Made by a program: the position numbers and the translations under genes | Notes under the pieces: model-generated | Told to the model about the DNA's origin: nothing | Database searches by the model: none | Seen by the model: the letters and a program-made list of their open reading frames with translations, nothing else | Assembly (NCBI RefSeq): GCF_002407185.1 | Contig: NZ_CP023563.1 | Location: 868,001 to 932,000, forward strand | Origin: Brachybacterium vulturis | GTDB lineage: Bacteria > Actinomycetota > Actinomycetes > Actinomycetales > Dermabacteraceae | DNA: 64,000 nucleotides | Reading direction: 5' to 3' | Shown here: in pieces, positions 34,954-43,451 of the stretch | Layout: each line of letters starts with the position of its first letter | Numbering within the stretch: position 1 is the stretch's first letter

Positions 34954-35892
34954 TCAGTACTGGATGGCGTCGCGACGCATGATCCGCCGCATGAGCAGGA
35001 CGATGATCGAGACCGTGACCAGCGAGATGATCGCGGAGGCGGTGGCCGCCCCGTAGGCCGGGACCGACTGTCCGGAGAACGCCGTGACGTAGGTGTACAC
35101 GGCGGCGGTCCAGCTGGAGGTGGGCGGGATGCCGACACCGCTGGACCCGCCGAAGACCCAGATGAGCTCGAAGATCTTCACCGAGCTGATCGTCCACAGC
35201 ACCGCACAGGTCGCGAACACCTCCCAGGTCAGCGGGATGATCACGTAGCGCAGGCGCTGGATCGCATTGCATCCGGCCAGCGATGCCACCTCGAAGTAGT
35301 CCGGCGGGATGCGGTCCACGCCGGCCATCAGGATCGTGGTGAAGTACCCGGTGTGCGTCAGCACCAGCGTGACCATGATGAGCACGAAGATGTTGTCCTG
35401 GGCCAACCAGGCCGGGGGCTCGGTGACCCCGAACGGGCGCAGCAGTGTGTTCACCAGGCCGCCCGGGTTGAAGATGAACCCTGCCAGCGCGCCGAAGACG
35501 AGCGCATTGACCAGGTGGGGGAAGAAGATCACCGCGCGGACGGTGCCCTTGCCCCACATGTTGCGCAGCACCAGGCTCATCGCGAAGGCGAGGACGAAGA
35601 TCGTCACGCCCACCACCACCAGGATCAGCATGGTGTTGAGGAACGCCTGCTGGAACAGCGGGTCCTTGGCCACCCGGGGGTAGTTGCGCAGCCCGACGAA
35701 CTCCATCGGCCCGGCTCCGGGCCAGCGATGGAAGCTGATCCAGAGGGCGGCGGCCGAGGGGACCACCACCAGCAGCGTGTAGAACAGGAAGGCGGGGCCG
35801 ACCAGGGGGAGGAAGAGCTTCCGCTTCTGCGCCTCGATGAGGCTGACGCCGCGGGGGCGGCGCACGGGGCGCTGGCTGAGAAGGGCCGTCAT
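34954..35892 (-). CDS. ABC sugar importer permease (MalF type)
   Basis: 312 residues with six helices; EAA loop FEVASLAGCNAIQRLRYVIIPL. N-terminal tail RRPRGVSLIEAQKRK is cytosolic. ATG 35892 lies one base after the solute-binding-protein stop. It forms the heterodimeric channel with the MalG-like protein 18 bases downstream. Confidence 0.92.
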   Translation of the reverse strand: MTALLSQRPVRRPRGVSLIEAQKRKLFLPLVGPAFLFYTLLVVVPSAAALWISFHRWPGAGPMEFVGLRNYPRVAKDPLFQQAFLNTMLILVVVGVTIFVLAFAMSLVLRNMWGKGTVRAVIFFPHLVNALVFGALAGFIFNPGGLVNTLLRPFGVTEPPAWLAQDNIFVLIMVTLVLTHTGYFTTILMAGVDRIPPDYFEVASLAGCNAIQRLRYVIIPLTWEVFATCAVLWTISSVKIFELIWVFGGSSGVGIPPTSSWTAAVYTYVTAFSGQSVPAYGAATASAIISLVTVSIIVLLMRRIMRRDAIQY

Positions 35893-35893
35893 C

Positions 35894-37210
35894 TCAGAGC
35901 TGCGCTTCCCAGTAGGCGATCTGTGCTTCCTTCATCGCGGAGATGAACTCCTCGGCGCCGATCTTGCCGAGGAACAGCTCATCGTTGAGCGGCTGCATCA
36001 CCGTCTCCATGTATCCCGAGTAGGTGACGCCGTCCGCGGCCAGGTAGGTGTTGTCCGCGGCGTCGATCGCGGCAGAGATGTCTGCCAGCTCGGGGATGGT
36101 CTCGATGCCCTCCCGGATCGGGATCTGACCGGCCTCGGCGGCGATCTTCTCCTGGAACTCCATACGCAGCAGGAACTTCGCGAACTCGGCCGCGGCCTCG
36201 GGGTTCTTCGCCTGCAACGGGATGACGAAGCCGGTGGGCTCCGCCCGCATGATCGTCTCCCCCGACGGGTCCGGCGAGGGCATCGGGAAGGAGGCGTACT
36301 CGAAGTCCTTGGTGGCGTACGGGGCGGTCTCCGTCGGGATCCACGAGCCGTTCAGCAGCAGGGCGGCGTCGTTCGTGGCCCAGGCCTGCTGCTGGGCGGG
36401 CCACTTGGAGGCGTCGTAGCCGGGGATGAGGTAGCCGCCCTGGACGATCTGCTCCACGCAGCGGGCCGCCTCGAGCGCTGCGTCGCCGTCCCAGAGGGCC
36501 CCGCTCTTGTCGGAGACCAGCTCGTTCAGACCGCCGACACCGGTCAGGCGCAGGTAGAGCGACTGGAACCAGAGGACGTTGTAGCCGCCGATGTCGCCGT
36601 CCGCGGCGAGGGGGGTCCTGCCCTGGCTCTTCAGGTCCTCGAGCAGGGCGATGAACTCCTCCCAGTTCGCCGGCGGAGCCTCGCTGATCTCAGGGTTCTC
36701 TCCCGCGTCGTACCAGATCGCCTCGGAGGTGAGGAAGGTCGGCAGCAGCCACGGGCTGCCGTCCTGCATCGTCGACTCGCTGCGGAACTTCTCGGGGATG
36801 ATGTCCGTGATCGCCTCACCCTCCACCTCGGAGGCGAACAGGTCATCGAGCGGAAGGACCTGCCCGGTCGCGGCGAGCACCGGGGCGAGCTTGGCGAAGG
36901 CGCCGTCGATGATGTCCGGGACCTGCGGTGTGTTCAGCGCCGGGACGATCTTCTGCGTGACCTGGCGTCCCTGCCATTCCACGTTGACCGTGATGCCGCT
37001 CTCCTCCTCGAAGGCGGCGACGGCCGCCTTCATGACGGCCTGCTGGGATTCGCCCTCCTTCCAGTTCGACCAGTACGTGATCGAATCACCGGAGCTCGAG
37101 CCGGACGAGGGACCGCCGCAGGCGGCGAGGGAAGCCGCGGCGGCGCCGCCGGCTCCCAGTGCGAAGAGTTGACGTCGTGTCGGAGTTGCAGAGTGCAGCA
37201 CGCGACTCAC
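35894..37210 (-). CDS. Sugar ABC importer solute-binding lipoprotein
   Basis: 438 residues. The N-terminus has a twin-arginine-like TRRQLFALG, a hydrophobic stretch and a lipobox ending LAAC at about residue 31, so it is probably exported folded by Tat and lipid-anchored outside. The mature part is an extracellular solute-binding family 1 protein (TYWSNWKEGESQQAV, DGSPWLLPTFLTSEAIWYD, LLNGSWIPTETAPY). First gene of the five-gene importer-sulfatase operon. A 24-base element at 37255-37278, shared with the sulfatase 4 region, lies 45 bases upstream and is a likely operator. Ligand unknown; a sulfated mono- or oligosaccharide is the natural guess. Confidence 0.92.
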   Translation of the reverse strand: MSRVLHSATPTRRQLFALGAGGAAAASLAACGGPSSGSSSGDSITYWSNWKEGESQQAVMKAAVAAFEEESGITVNVEWQGRQVTQKIVPALNTPQVPDIIDGAFAKLAPVLAATGQVLPLDDLFASEVEGEAITDIIPEKFRSESTMQDGSPWLLPTFLTSEAIWYDAGENPEISEAPPANWEEFIALLEDLKSQGRTPLAADGDIGGYNVLWFQSLYLRLTGVGGLNELVSDKSGALWDGDAALEAARCVEQIVQGGYLIPGYDASKWPAQQQAWATNDAALLLNGSWIPTETAPYATKDFEYASFPMPSPDPSGETIMRAEPTGFVIPLQAKNPEAAAEFAKFLLRMEFQEKIAAEAGQIPIREGIETIPELADISAAIDAADNTYLAADGVTYSGYMETVMQPLNDELFLGKIGAEEFISAMKEAQIAYWEAQL

Positions 37211-37254
37211 CTGGCCTTTCAGAGTAAGTGCGACTATCGGACCAGCGCGGGAAG

Positions 37255-37278
37255 ATAGTAATCAATGAGTTTCCGGGC
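37255..37278. promoter_or_regulatory. Shared 24-base element, copy 1
   Basis: Core AATCAATGAGTT followed by one variable base and CCGGGC; preceded by ATAG(T/C). Matches 22 of 24 positions of the element at 39699-39722. Lies in the divergent region between the importer operon and the GntR regulator. Confidence 0.65.
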
Positions 37279-37452
37279 TGTGAAATGTGGTCGAGAGCCG
37301 GTAGGGGTGGTCGCACTGGAGTGATCCGGGTCTCGATGCGCTCGTGACCTGCAGCAGCGGGCATCGGCGAGGGATCGGGTGCTCCGAGTGCTAGGGTTCC
37401 TGGAAGTCAGTGCAAAGGTAGTAATAGCGGATGATGTGGAGGCGGTGCGGCG

Positions 37453-38592
37453 ATGGAGTCCTCGACGGAATCGGTGTGGAGTCGCAGCGGGCGCCGACGT
37501 CTGAAGTTCGAGGAGCTCGCCTCGCAGCTGCGCAGCCAGATCCTCTCCGGCGCCTGGACCCCGGGGACGAAGCTGCCGACGGAGAACGAGCTGATCCAGG
37601 AATCGGGGTTCTCGCTCACCACCGTGCGACGCGCCTACGAGTCCCTCGTGGACGAAGGGCTGGTGAGCCGGCGGCGGGGGGCGGGCACCTTCGTCAACGA
37701 CCGCAGGCCGCCGCGTGAGACCCGGCAGGGGCGGGTCGGGATCCTGATCCCCGAGGCCGCGCTCTACTACGCGAAGGTCCTCCAGGGGCTGGAATCCACG
37801 CTGGCGTCCCGGCGGGTCTCCCTCACCCTCGCGACCAGCAATTACGAGCTGGATCGAGAACAGGAAGCACTGCAGTCGATGCTGGCGGACGGCGTGCGCG
37901 GGATCATCGTCGTCCCCACCTTCCGCACCGGACAGGCGGGCGAGAACCTCCGCCGGGTGGAGGCTCTGCAGCGACTCAAGGTGCCCGTCGTGCTCCTGGA
38001 GCGCTCCCTGCCCGAGCTCGGCGCCGCGGACCCCTCGGAGCACGTGGTCTCCGACCACGCCGGGGGAGCGTTCGACGCGATGCAGCACCTCCTCGGTCTC
38101 GGGCACCAGCGCATCGGCCTGGTGCTGCGCCGAGCCCCGCACACGGCGCCGGGGATCAGGGCGGGATACCGGACGGCATGCCGGGCCGACGGCCTCGAGG
38201 AGATCGTGGTCGTGGAGGAGATGGAGGCGTGGAACGTCGAACGCGCCGACCGTGCTCTGGAGGAGCTGCTCGAGCACGGCTGCACCGCCGCTCTGGTGTT
38301 CGGGGACCGGGAGGCGGCGCTCCTGGAGAGCGCGGCCTCGCGCCGAGGCCTCGCCGTCCCCCGCGACCTCGCCCTGGTCTCGTATGACGACGAGCTCGCC
38401 GAGGTGGCCGAGGTGCCGCTGACCGCGATGTCGCCGGCGAAGTATCCTCTCGGCTCGACGGCGGCGGAGGTGATGCTGCGCCGGATCGAGAATGGTCGCA
38501 GCTCACCGGTGCTGCAGGTCAAGCTGCGACCGCGCCTCGTCGTGCGTGAGTCCTGCGGTGCCGCGGCCATCGAGAAGGCCCCGGCGGTCTGA
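37453..38592 (+). CDS. GntR-type regulator with LacI-like sensor
   Basis: 379 residues. Residues about 17-85 are a GntR winged helix (FEELASQLRSQILSGAWTPGTKLPTENEL, FSLTTVRRAYESLVDEGLV, GAGTFV). From about residue 95 the protein has a periplasmic-binding-protein-like sensor (VGILIPEAALYYAKVLQGLE, GIIVVPTF, HLLGLGHQRIGLVL), the AraR arrangement that responds to a sugar. It is divergent from the importer-sulfatase operon and upstream of DH3 (convergent). The 24-base element found at 37255 and 39699 is the best candidate for its binding site, which would place sulfatases 2, 3 and 4 and DH3 in one regulon. Confidence 0.9.
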   Translation: MESSTESVWSRSGRRRLKFEELASQLRSQILSGAWTPGTKLPTENELIQESGFSLTTVRRAYESLVDEGLVSRRRGAGTFVNDRRPPRETRQGRVGILIPEAALYYAKVLQGLESTLASRRVSLTLATSNYELDREQEALQSMLADGVRGIIVVPTFRTGQAGENLRRVEALQRLKVPVVLLERSLPELGAADPSEHVVSDHAGGAFDAMQHLLGLGHQRIGLVLRRAPHTAPGIRAGYRTACRADGLEEIVVVEEMEAWNVERADRALEELLEHGCTAALVFGDREAALLESAASRRGLAVPRDLALVSYDDELAEVAEVPLTAMSPAKYPLGSTAAEVMLRRIENGRSSPVLQVKLRPRLVVRESCGAAAIEKAPAV

Positions 38593-38604
38593 GAGTCGGT
38601 GCCC

Positions 38605-39594
38605 TCAGGCGACGATCGCCAGCATGCTGGGGTCGACGGGGGCGTAGGGCGGGCGGCCCGTGCACAGCCGTCGGATCTCCTCGAGCGCGCTCTCACCGAG
38701 CCGGTGCAGCTCGTTCCCGAGGGAACCGGCGATGTGCGGGGTGATCGAGACCGCCGGCGCGTCCCACAGCGGGTCCTCCGGGGCGAGGTCGTCGTGGACG
38801 TCGAGCACGGCGCTCAGGCGGCCGGAGACCACCTGCTCCCGGAGGGCGTCGAGCTCGACGAGGGCCGGGCGGGCGGTGTTGATGAAGGTGGTGCCCTCGC
38901 GCATCGAGGCGAGCAGCGCCCCGGTCACCATCCCCTGCGTGGACGGGACATCCGGGGCGTGCAGGCTCACGACGTCGCTGCGCCGGAACAGCTCCTCCAG
39001 CGCCACGAGCTCGGCCCCCAGCCCGCGGGCCTCCTCCTCGCTCACGTACGGGTCGCTGAGCAGGACCGTCAGGTCGAAGTTCCGCAGCAGCCGCGCGACC
39101 GCCCGCCCCACCCTCGAGGCCCCGATGAGGCCCACCACTGCACCGAAGTTGCCGCCGTGGGCGAGGGTCGAGGTGTGCTCCTGCCCCCGGCACCGTCGAT
39201 GCGCTGCCTCCCTGCTCAGACTCTGCTTCCCGGCCAGGAGGATCTGGGCCACGCTGTACTCGGCCACCGGCAGCGCGTTGGCCTCGGCGGCGGTGGTGAC
39301 CAGGATGTCCTCCCGCTCCCACAGGGCGGGGGACGCGATGCGGCGCAGGGTGCCCGCCGTGTGCACCACCGCGCGCAGGGCGGGCAGGCGCTGCAGGGTC
39401 GCAGCATCGAGGCGCGGTGATCCCCAGCCCGTGATCAGCACCTCGACGTCCGCCAGCTGCTCGTCGGCCGCCGCCTGCAGGTCCGGGACGGTGCGGTCCA
39501 CCTCGATCTCGACGAGGCCGCTCAGCTCCTGCAGCTGGCCGGGGCCGAACATCAGGTGCTGCTGGTCCTGCGGCATGGCGAGGATCGTCTTCAT
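38605..39594 (-). CDS. Hydroxyacid dehydrogenase (DH3), Glu-to-Asp at the active site
   Basis: 329 residues, paralog of DH2: MKTILAMPQDQQ, GWGSPRLDAATLQ, VVHTAGTLRRI and the NAD loop GLIGASRVGRAVARLL. Catalytic Arg (NTARPALVE) and His (ITPHIAGSLGNEL) are kept; the Glu segment is LDVHDDLAPEDPLW, as in DH2. It ends with PVDPSMLAIVA, a tail also seen in DH1. ATG 39594 was chosen at the start of the conserved part (AAGGA 14 bases before). It diverges from sulfatase 4 with the shared 24-base element between them. Confidence 0.88.
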   Translation of the reverse strand: MKTILAMPQDQQHLMFGPGQLQELSGLVEIEVDRTVPDLQAAADEQLADVEVLITGWGSPRLDAATLQRLPALRAVVHTAGTLRRIASPALWEREDILVTTAAEANALPVAEYSVAQILLAGKQSLSREAAHRRCRGQEHTSTLAHGGNFGAVVGLIGASRVGRAVARLLRNFDLTVLLSDPYVSEEEARGLGAELVALEELFRRSDVVSLHAPDVPSTQGMVTGALLASMREGTTFINTARPALVELDALREQVVSGRLSAVLDVHDDLAPEDPLWDAPAVSITPHIAGSLGNELHRLGESALEEIRRLCTGRPPYAPVDPSMLAIVA

Positions 39595-39698
39595 CGGATG
39601 TTGTCCTTCACTGGGGCGATGCCCGTCATCGGGAGCTGCCCCACGGGTGCTCGGTCGTGAGGCGAGGCAGGTATTTCGGAGCCAAACAGGCGATGGGA

Positions 39699-39722
39699 AT
39701 AGCAATCAATGAGTTACCGGGC
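39699..39722. promoter_or_regulatory. Shared 24-base element, copy 2
   Basis: ATAGC then AATCAATGAGTT, A, CCGGGC: 22 of 24 positions equal to copy 1 at 37255. It lies between the divergent DH3 and sulfatase 4 genes, about 95 bases before the latter. Confidence 0.65.
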
Positions 39723-39816
39723 AACTCTGCACGAAAAGATCCTTAATAAGTACCTCGGGTCGCTGACATCTCTCGCTACGCTGGGCGCGACCGCCACCCC
39801 AGGAGGAGACCCCGCC

Positions 39817-41238
39817 ATGCCCACCTCGACCCAGGAGCGACCGAACATCCTGCTGATCATCTCCGATGATCACGGATACGCAGACCGCTCCTCGCGCGGC
39901 AGCGCCGACGCCCGCACCCCGCAGCTGGACCGCCTCGAGGCCGCCGGGACGGTCTTCGACCAGGGCTACGTCACCGCGCCGATCTGCTCCCCCTCCCGCG
40001 CGGGCCTCATCGCCGGCGCCCACCAGCAGCGCTGGGGTGCGCACTGGTTCGACACCTCCGCCTTCCCTCCGTCGTCGCGGCAGGTCATGCCCGAGGTGCT
40101 GGGGGAGGCCGGGTACCGCACCGGCTATTTCGGGAAGGTCCACTACGGGCCCGAGCGTCCGGGGGACCGGGCGTGCCCCGAGAACCACGGCTTCGACCAG
40201 AGCCTCTACGGCCTGGCCGGGCTCAGCATGGGCCGTCTGCACTACCTCCACCACTCGCGCGAGGCGGCCCGGGACTACGGTGAGGCCGCCGGCGCGCACG
40301 GGGTCAGCCCGCTGTACGAGGACGGCCGCGAGGTGGACTGCGAGGAGCACCTGACCGTCGAGTTCACCGACCGCGCGCTCGACTTCATGGGCGAGGGCGC
40401 CGAGGAGGCGCAGGAACCGTTCTTCTGCATGGTCGCCTACAACGCCGTGCACAACTTCGCCTGGCAGCTGCCGGAGGACGAGCTCGAGGCCCGCGCCCTG
40501 CCCCGGCATGACGACTTCGACGCCGCGGCCATGGACTACGTCGACTGGTACGACGGGGCGATCTCGCCGCGGCTCGAGAACGGCCGGGCGTACTACCTCG
40601 CGCAGCTGGAGATCATGGACCGGGAGATCGGGCGGATGCTCGACCACCTCGAGGCCACCGGGCGCAGGGAGAACACCCTGGTCGTCTACCTCACCGACAA
40701 CGGCGGCTCCACCTGCAACTATGGGAACAACGCACCGCTGGACGGCACCAAGTACAGCCTCTTCGAGGGCGGGGTGCGGGTGCCGATGATCCTCTCGCAG
40801 CCCGGCACCGTCCCGAGCGGCGCACGGTCCGCGGCGCTGGTCTCGGCGATGGACCTGCTGCCCACCTTCGCCGCGGCCGCCGGCACCGAGGTGCCGCCGT
40901 CCCACCCGATCGACGGCTCGGATCTGCGACCGGTCTGGGAGGAGCGCAGCGCCGGCCACCAGGCGCTGCACTTCGACACCGTGTTCCAGTGGGCCGTGCG
41001 CACCCCGGAATGGAAGCTGCGCGGCGTGGACCCCACCACCGGGCACCGCGACCACCTGCTCGCCGTCGAGCACACCGACATCGGCCAGGGCATCACCCTG
41101 GTGCCGATGGGCCCGGATCCGCAGCCGGGCAGCGAATCCCCGGCGGCTGATGTCTCCGCGGAGCATCCGGAGGTCGTCGCCGAGCTGACGGCGCTGCACG
41201 AGCAGTGGCGGGCGGGCCTCCAGGTCGTCGGAGCATGA
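39817..41238 (+). CDS. Sulfatase 4 (formylglycine type, no signal peptide)
   Basis: 473 residues. ATG 39817 has AGGAGGAG eight bases before it; the frame is open further upstream across the shared operator and is not used. Motif C57-S-P-S-R61-AGLIAG; metal site ISDDHG and TDNGGSTCNYGNNAPLDGTK; FGKVHYGPE. This is closest to the arylsulfatase A-like group (S1) with LRGVDP and DLRPVWE at the C-terminus. No signal peptide. Divergent from DH3, sharing the 24-base element with the importer operon, so probably induced with it. Confidence 0.92.
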   Translation: MPTSTQERPNILLIISDDHGYADRSSRGSADARTPQLDRLEAAGTVFDQGYVTAPICSPSRAGLIAGAHQQRWGAHWFDTSAFPPSSRQVMPEVLGEAGYRTGYFGKVHYGPERPGDRACPENHGFDQSLYGLAGLSMGRLHYLHHSREAARDYGEAAGAHGVSPLYEDGREVDCEEHLTVEFTDRALDFMGEGAEEAQEPFFCMVAYNAVHNFAWQLPEDELEARALPRHDDFDAAAMDYVDWYDGAISPRLENGRAYYLAQLEIMDREIGRMLDHLEATGRRENTLVVYLTDNGGSTCNYGNNAPLDGTKYSLFEGGVRVPMILSQPGTVPSGARSAALVSAMDLLPTFAAAAGTEVPPSHPIDGSDLRPVWEERSAGHQALHFDTVFQWAVRTPEWKLRGVDPTTGHRDHLLAVEHTDIGQGITLVPMGPDPQPGSESPAADVSAEHPEVVAELTALHEQWRAGLQVVGA

Positions 41239-41313
41239 GCAGCGGCCCGGGGCAGGGAGACCTCGGGCCGTCGTGGGTGCGCAGGAGGCGAGCAGCGACC
41301 GCTCGCTCCTCCC

Positions 41314-42003
41314 TCAGTCGCGGCCCAGCAGCCTCCCCATCGGCACGAAGTCGGCGAACTCCGGGTCGAGCGCGGCGCCCGCAGCGGGCGCCTCGGTCGC
41401 CGCCCGTGCGGTGCCGTCGGACGGTTCTGCGGCGCTGCCCGGACCGGAACGCAGCATCACCGCGAGCTCCGCGGCGGCTCGGCGCACCCGTACGGCCAGC
41501 GGCTGCTCGTCGGCGTGGCCCTCGGTGTCGGCGCCGAGATCGGCCGAGGCCGCGAACACCACCGTCGGCACCACCGCGGCCCGGAGGTAGCCGAACATCG
41601 GCCGGATCGCGTAGTCGATCGCGAGCGAGTGGCGGGCGCTCCCGGCGGTCGCGCCGAGCAGCACGGGCCGGCCCCTCCACAGCTCCCTGTCCACGGCGTC
41701 GAAGAACATCGTGAACAGCCCCGAGGGACCGAGGTGGAAGATCGGGGTGACGGCGATGACCGCGTCGGCCGCGCGGAGCTGCTCGACCACCATCGCGAGC
41801 CGCTCGCCGGGGAAGCCGGTCAGCAGGGCGTCGGTGATCTCGTGGGCGTGCTCGCGCAGCTCCACCGTGGTCACCTCGATCTCGATGCCGGCCCCGCCCA
41901 GCGCCGCCGCGGTCCCGCGGGTCAGCTGGTCGGCGAGCATGCGGGTGGAGCTGGGGGTGGAGAGCCCCGCGGACAGGGCGAGGATCCGGTAGGTGGTGGT
42001 CAT
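41314..42003 (-). CDS. CE1759-type NADPH-dependent FMN reductase
   Basis: 229 residues, flavodoxin-like FMN reductase: ILALSAGLSTPSSTRMLADQL binds the FMN phosphate, and VTPIFHLGPSGLFTMFFDAVD is the family's second FMN loop. The last 50 residues are Ala/Ser-rich and variable. It starts on the same A as the upstream stop (TGATG). It would supply reduced FMN to the luciferase-like monooxygenase encoded just before it. Confidence 0.88.
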   Translation of the reverse strand: MTTTYRILALSAGLSTPSSTRMLADQLTRGTAAALGGAGIEIEVTTVELREHAHEITDALLTGFPGERLAMVVEQLRAADAVIAVTPIFHLGPSGLFTMFFDAVDRELWRGRPVLLGATAGSARHSLAIDYAIRPMFGYLRAAVVPTVVFAASADLGADTEGHADEQPLAVRVRRAAAELAVMLRSGPGSAAEPSDGTARAATEAPAAGAALDPEFADFVPMGRLLGRD

Positions 42004-43166
42004 CAGCGCTGTCCCTTCGCGTCCTCGGTGCGCAGGCCGGTCCAGTTGTCACCGGTCTCGAACCGGTAGGCGTCGTCGAAGCTGCCGCGCTCGGCCGCGG
42101 CGGACGCCACACGGGCGGCGTGGGTGGGCCCCTCGGGGACGCCGACCGGCCGGCGGGCCTCGAGCTCGCGGCGCAGCACCGGGACGACCTCGGTGCCCAG
42201 CAGCTCGATCTGCTCCAGGACCGTCTTCTGCGGCAGGCCCGCGTGGTCCATGAGGAACAGCTGGCGCTGGTAGTCCCCGACGTGGTCGGCCATGGTCAGG
42301 TAGCGCTCCACGACCTGCTCCGGCGAGCCGACGGTCAGCGGCGTCTGCGCGGTGAAGTCCTCCATCGAGGGGCCGCCGCCGTAGACCGGGGCGGCATCGA
42401 AGTAGGGGCGGAACTCGGTGATCGCGTCCTGGGAGCTCCTGCGCATGAACGCCTGGCCGCCGAGCCCCACGTAGGCCTGCTGGGCCGTGCCGTGCCCGTA
42501 GTGCTCGTAGCGCTCGCGATACAGCTGGACCATCTGCCTGGTATGGCTCATCGGCCAGAAGATGTTGTTGTGCAGGAACCCGTCGCCGTAGTACGCGGCC
42601 TGCTCGGCGATCTGCGGGGAACGGATCGAGCCGTGCCACACGAAGGGTGCCACACCGTCCAGCGGGCGCGGCGTGGAGGTGAACTGCTGCAACGGGGTGC
42701 GGAACTCGCCCTCCCAGTCCACGACGTCCTCGCTCCACAGCCGGCGCAGCAGGTCGTAGTTCTCGATCGCGATCTCGACGCCCTTGCGGATGTCCTGACC
42801 GAACCAGGGGTAGACCGGACCGGTGTTGCCGCGTCCCATCACCAGATCCACACGACCCCCGGTGAGGTGCTGCAGCATCGCGTAGTCCTCGGCGATCTTC
42901 ACCGGGTCGTTGGTGGTGATCAGCGTGGTCGCGGTGGAGAGGATGATCCGCTCCGTCTGCGCGCCGAGGAAGGCCAGCGTGGTGGTGGGGGAGGAGGTGA
43001 CGAACGGCGGGTTGTGGTGCTCGCCGATCGCGAACACGTCCAGGCCCACCTGTTCGGCGAGCCTGCCCTGCTCCACCACGGCGCGCAGGCGCTCGTTCTC
43101 GGTGGGCACCCTGCCGGTGGTGGGGTCCGGGGTGATGTCGGCGATGGTGAAGATTCCGAACTGCAT
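42003..43166 (-). CDS. CE1758-type luciferase-like flavin-dependent monooxygenase
   Basis: 387 residues, LLM-class TIM barrel: MQFGIFTIADIT start, AIGEHHNPPFVTSSPTT, RVDLVMGRGN and FVWHGSIRSP. ATG 43166 follows GAGGAG at eight bases. It forms a two-gene operon with its FMN reductase, as in Corynebacterium (CE1758/CE1759). An AT-rich island with TTTAAA (43255-43276), conspicuous in this 70% GC region, lies about 90 bases upstream and is the probable promoter or operator. Physiological substrate unknown. Confidence 0.9.
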   Translation of the reverse strand: MQFGIFTIADITPDPTTGRVPTENERLRAVVEQGRLAEQVGLDVFAIGEHHNPPFVTSSPTTTLAFLGAQTERIILSTATTLITTNDPVKIAEDYAMLQHLTGGRVDLVMGRGNTGPVYPWFGQDIRKGVEIAIENYDLLRRLWSEDVVDWEGEFRTPLQQFTSTPRPLDGVAPFVWHGSIRSPQIAEQAAYYGDGFLHNNIFWPMSHTRQMVQLYRERYEHYGHGTAQQAYVGLGGQAFMRRSSQDAITEFRPYFDAAPVYGGGPSMEDFTAQTPLTVGSPEQVVERYLTMADHVGDYQRQLFLMDHAGLPQKTVLEQIELLGTEVVPVLRRELEARRPVGVPEGPTHAARVASAAAERGSFDDAYRFETGDNWTGLRTEDAKGQR

Positions 43167-43451
43167 GGCGGGGCTCCTCGGATCGTGGTCGGTCCTCCGG
43201 AGGGGCACCGGAACGGTGGTGGCGACCGCCGCACGAGCCGCTCCCCGAAGTTACTACAACTTTAAACTATCTAAGAGGCGGCGGCAACCCCGCCGTGAGC
43301 GGCGTCGCCCGCCGGAGCGCTCTGCGGGCCGTCGTGCGGGGTGCTGGCCGGTGCGGTGCGGTGCTGCGAGCGGGACGGCGCGGAGAGCGCATGCCCGCGA
43401 CCTCCCGGTATCGGTCGTCTGCGGGGACGAGCGATGGCAGGATGGCATGTC

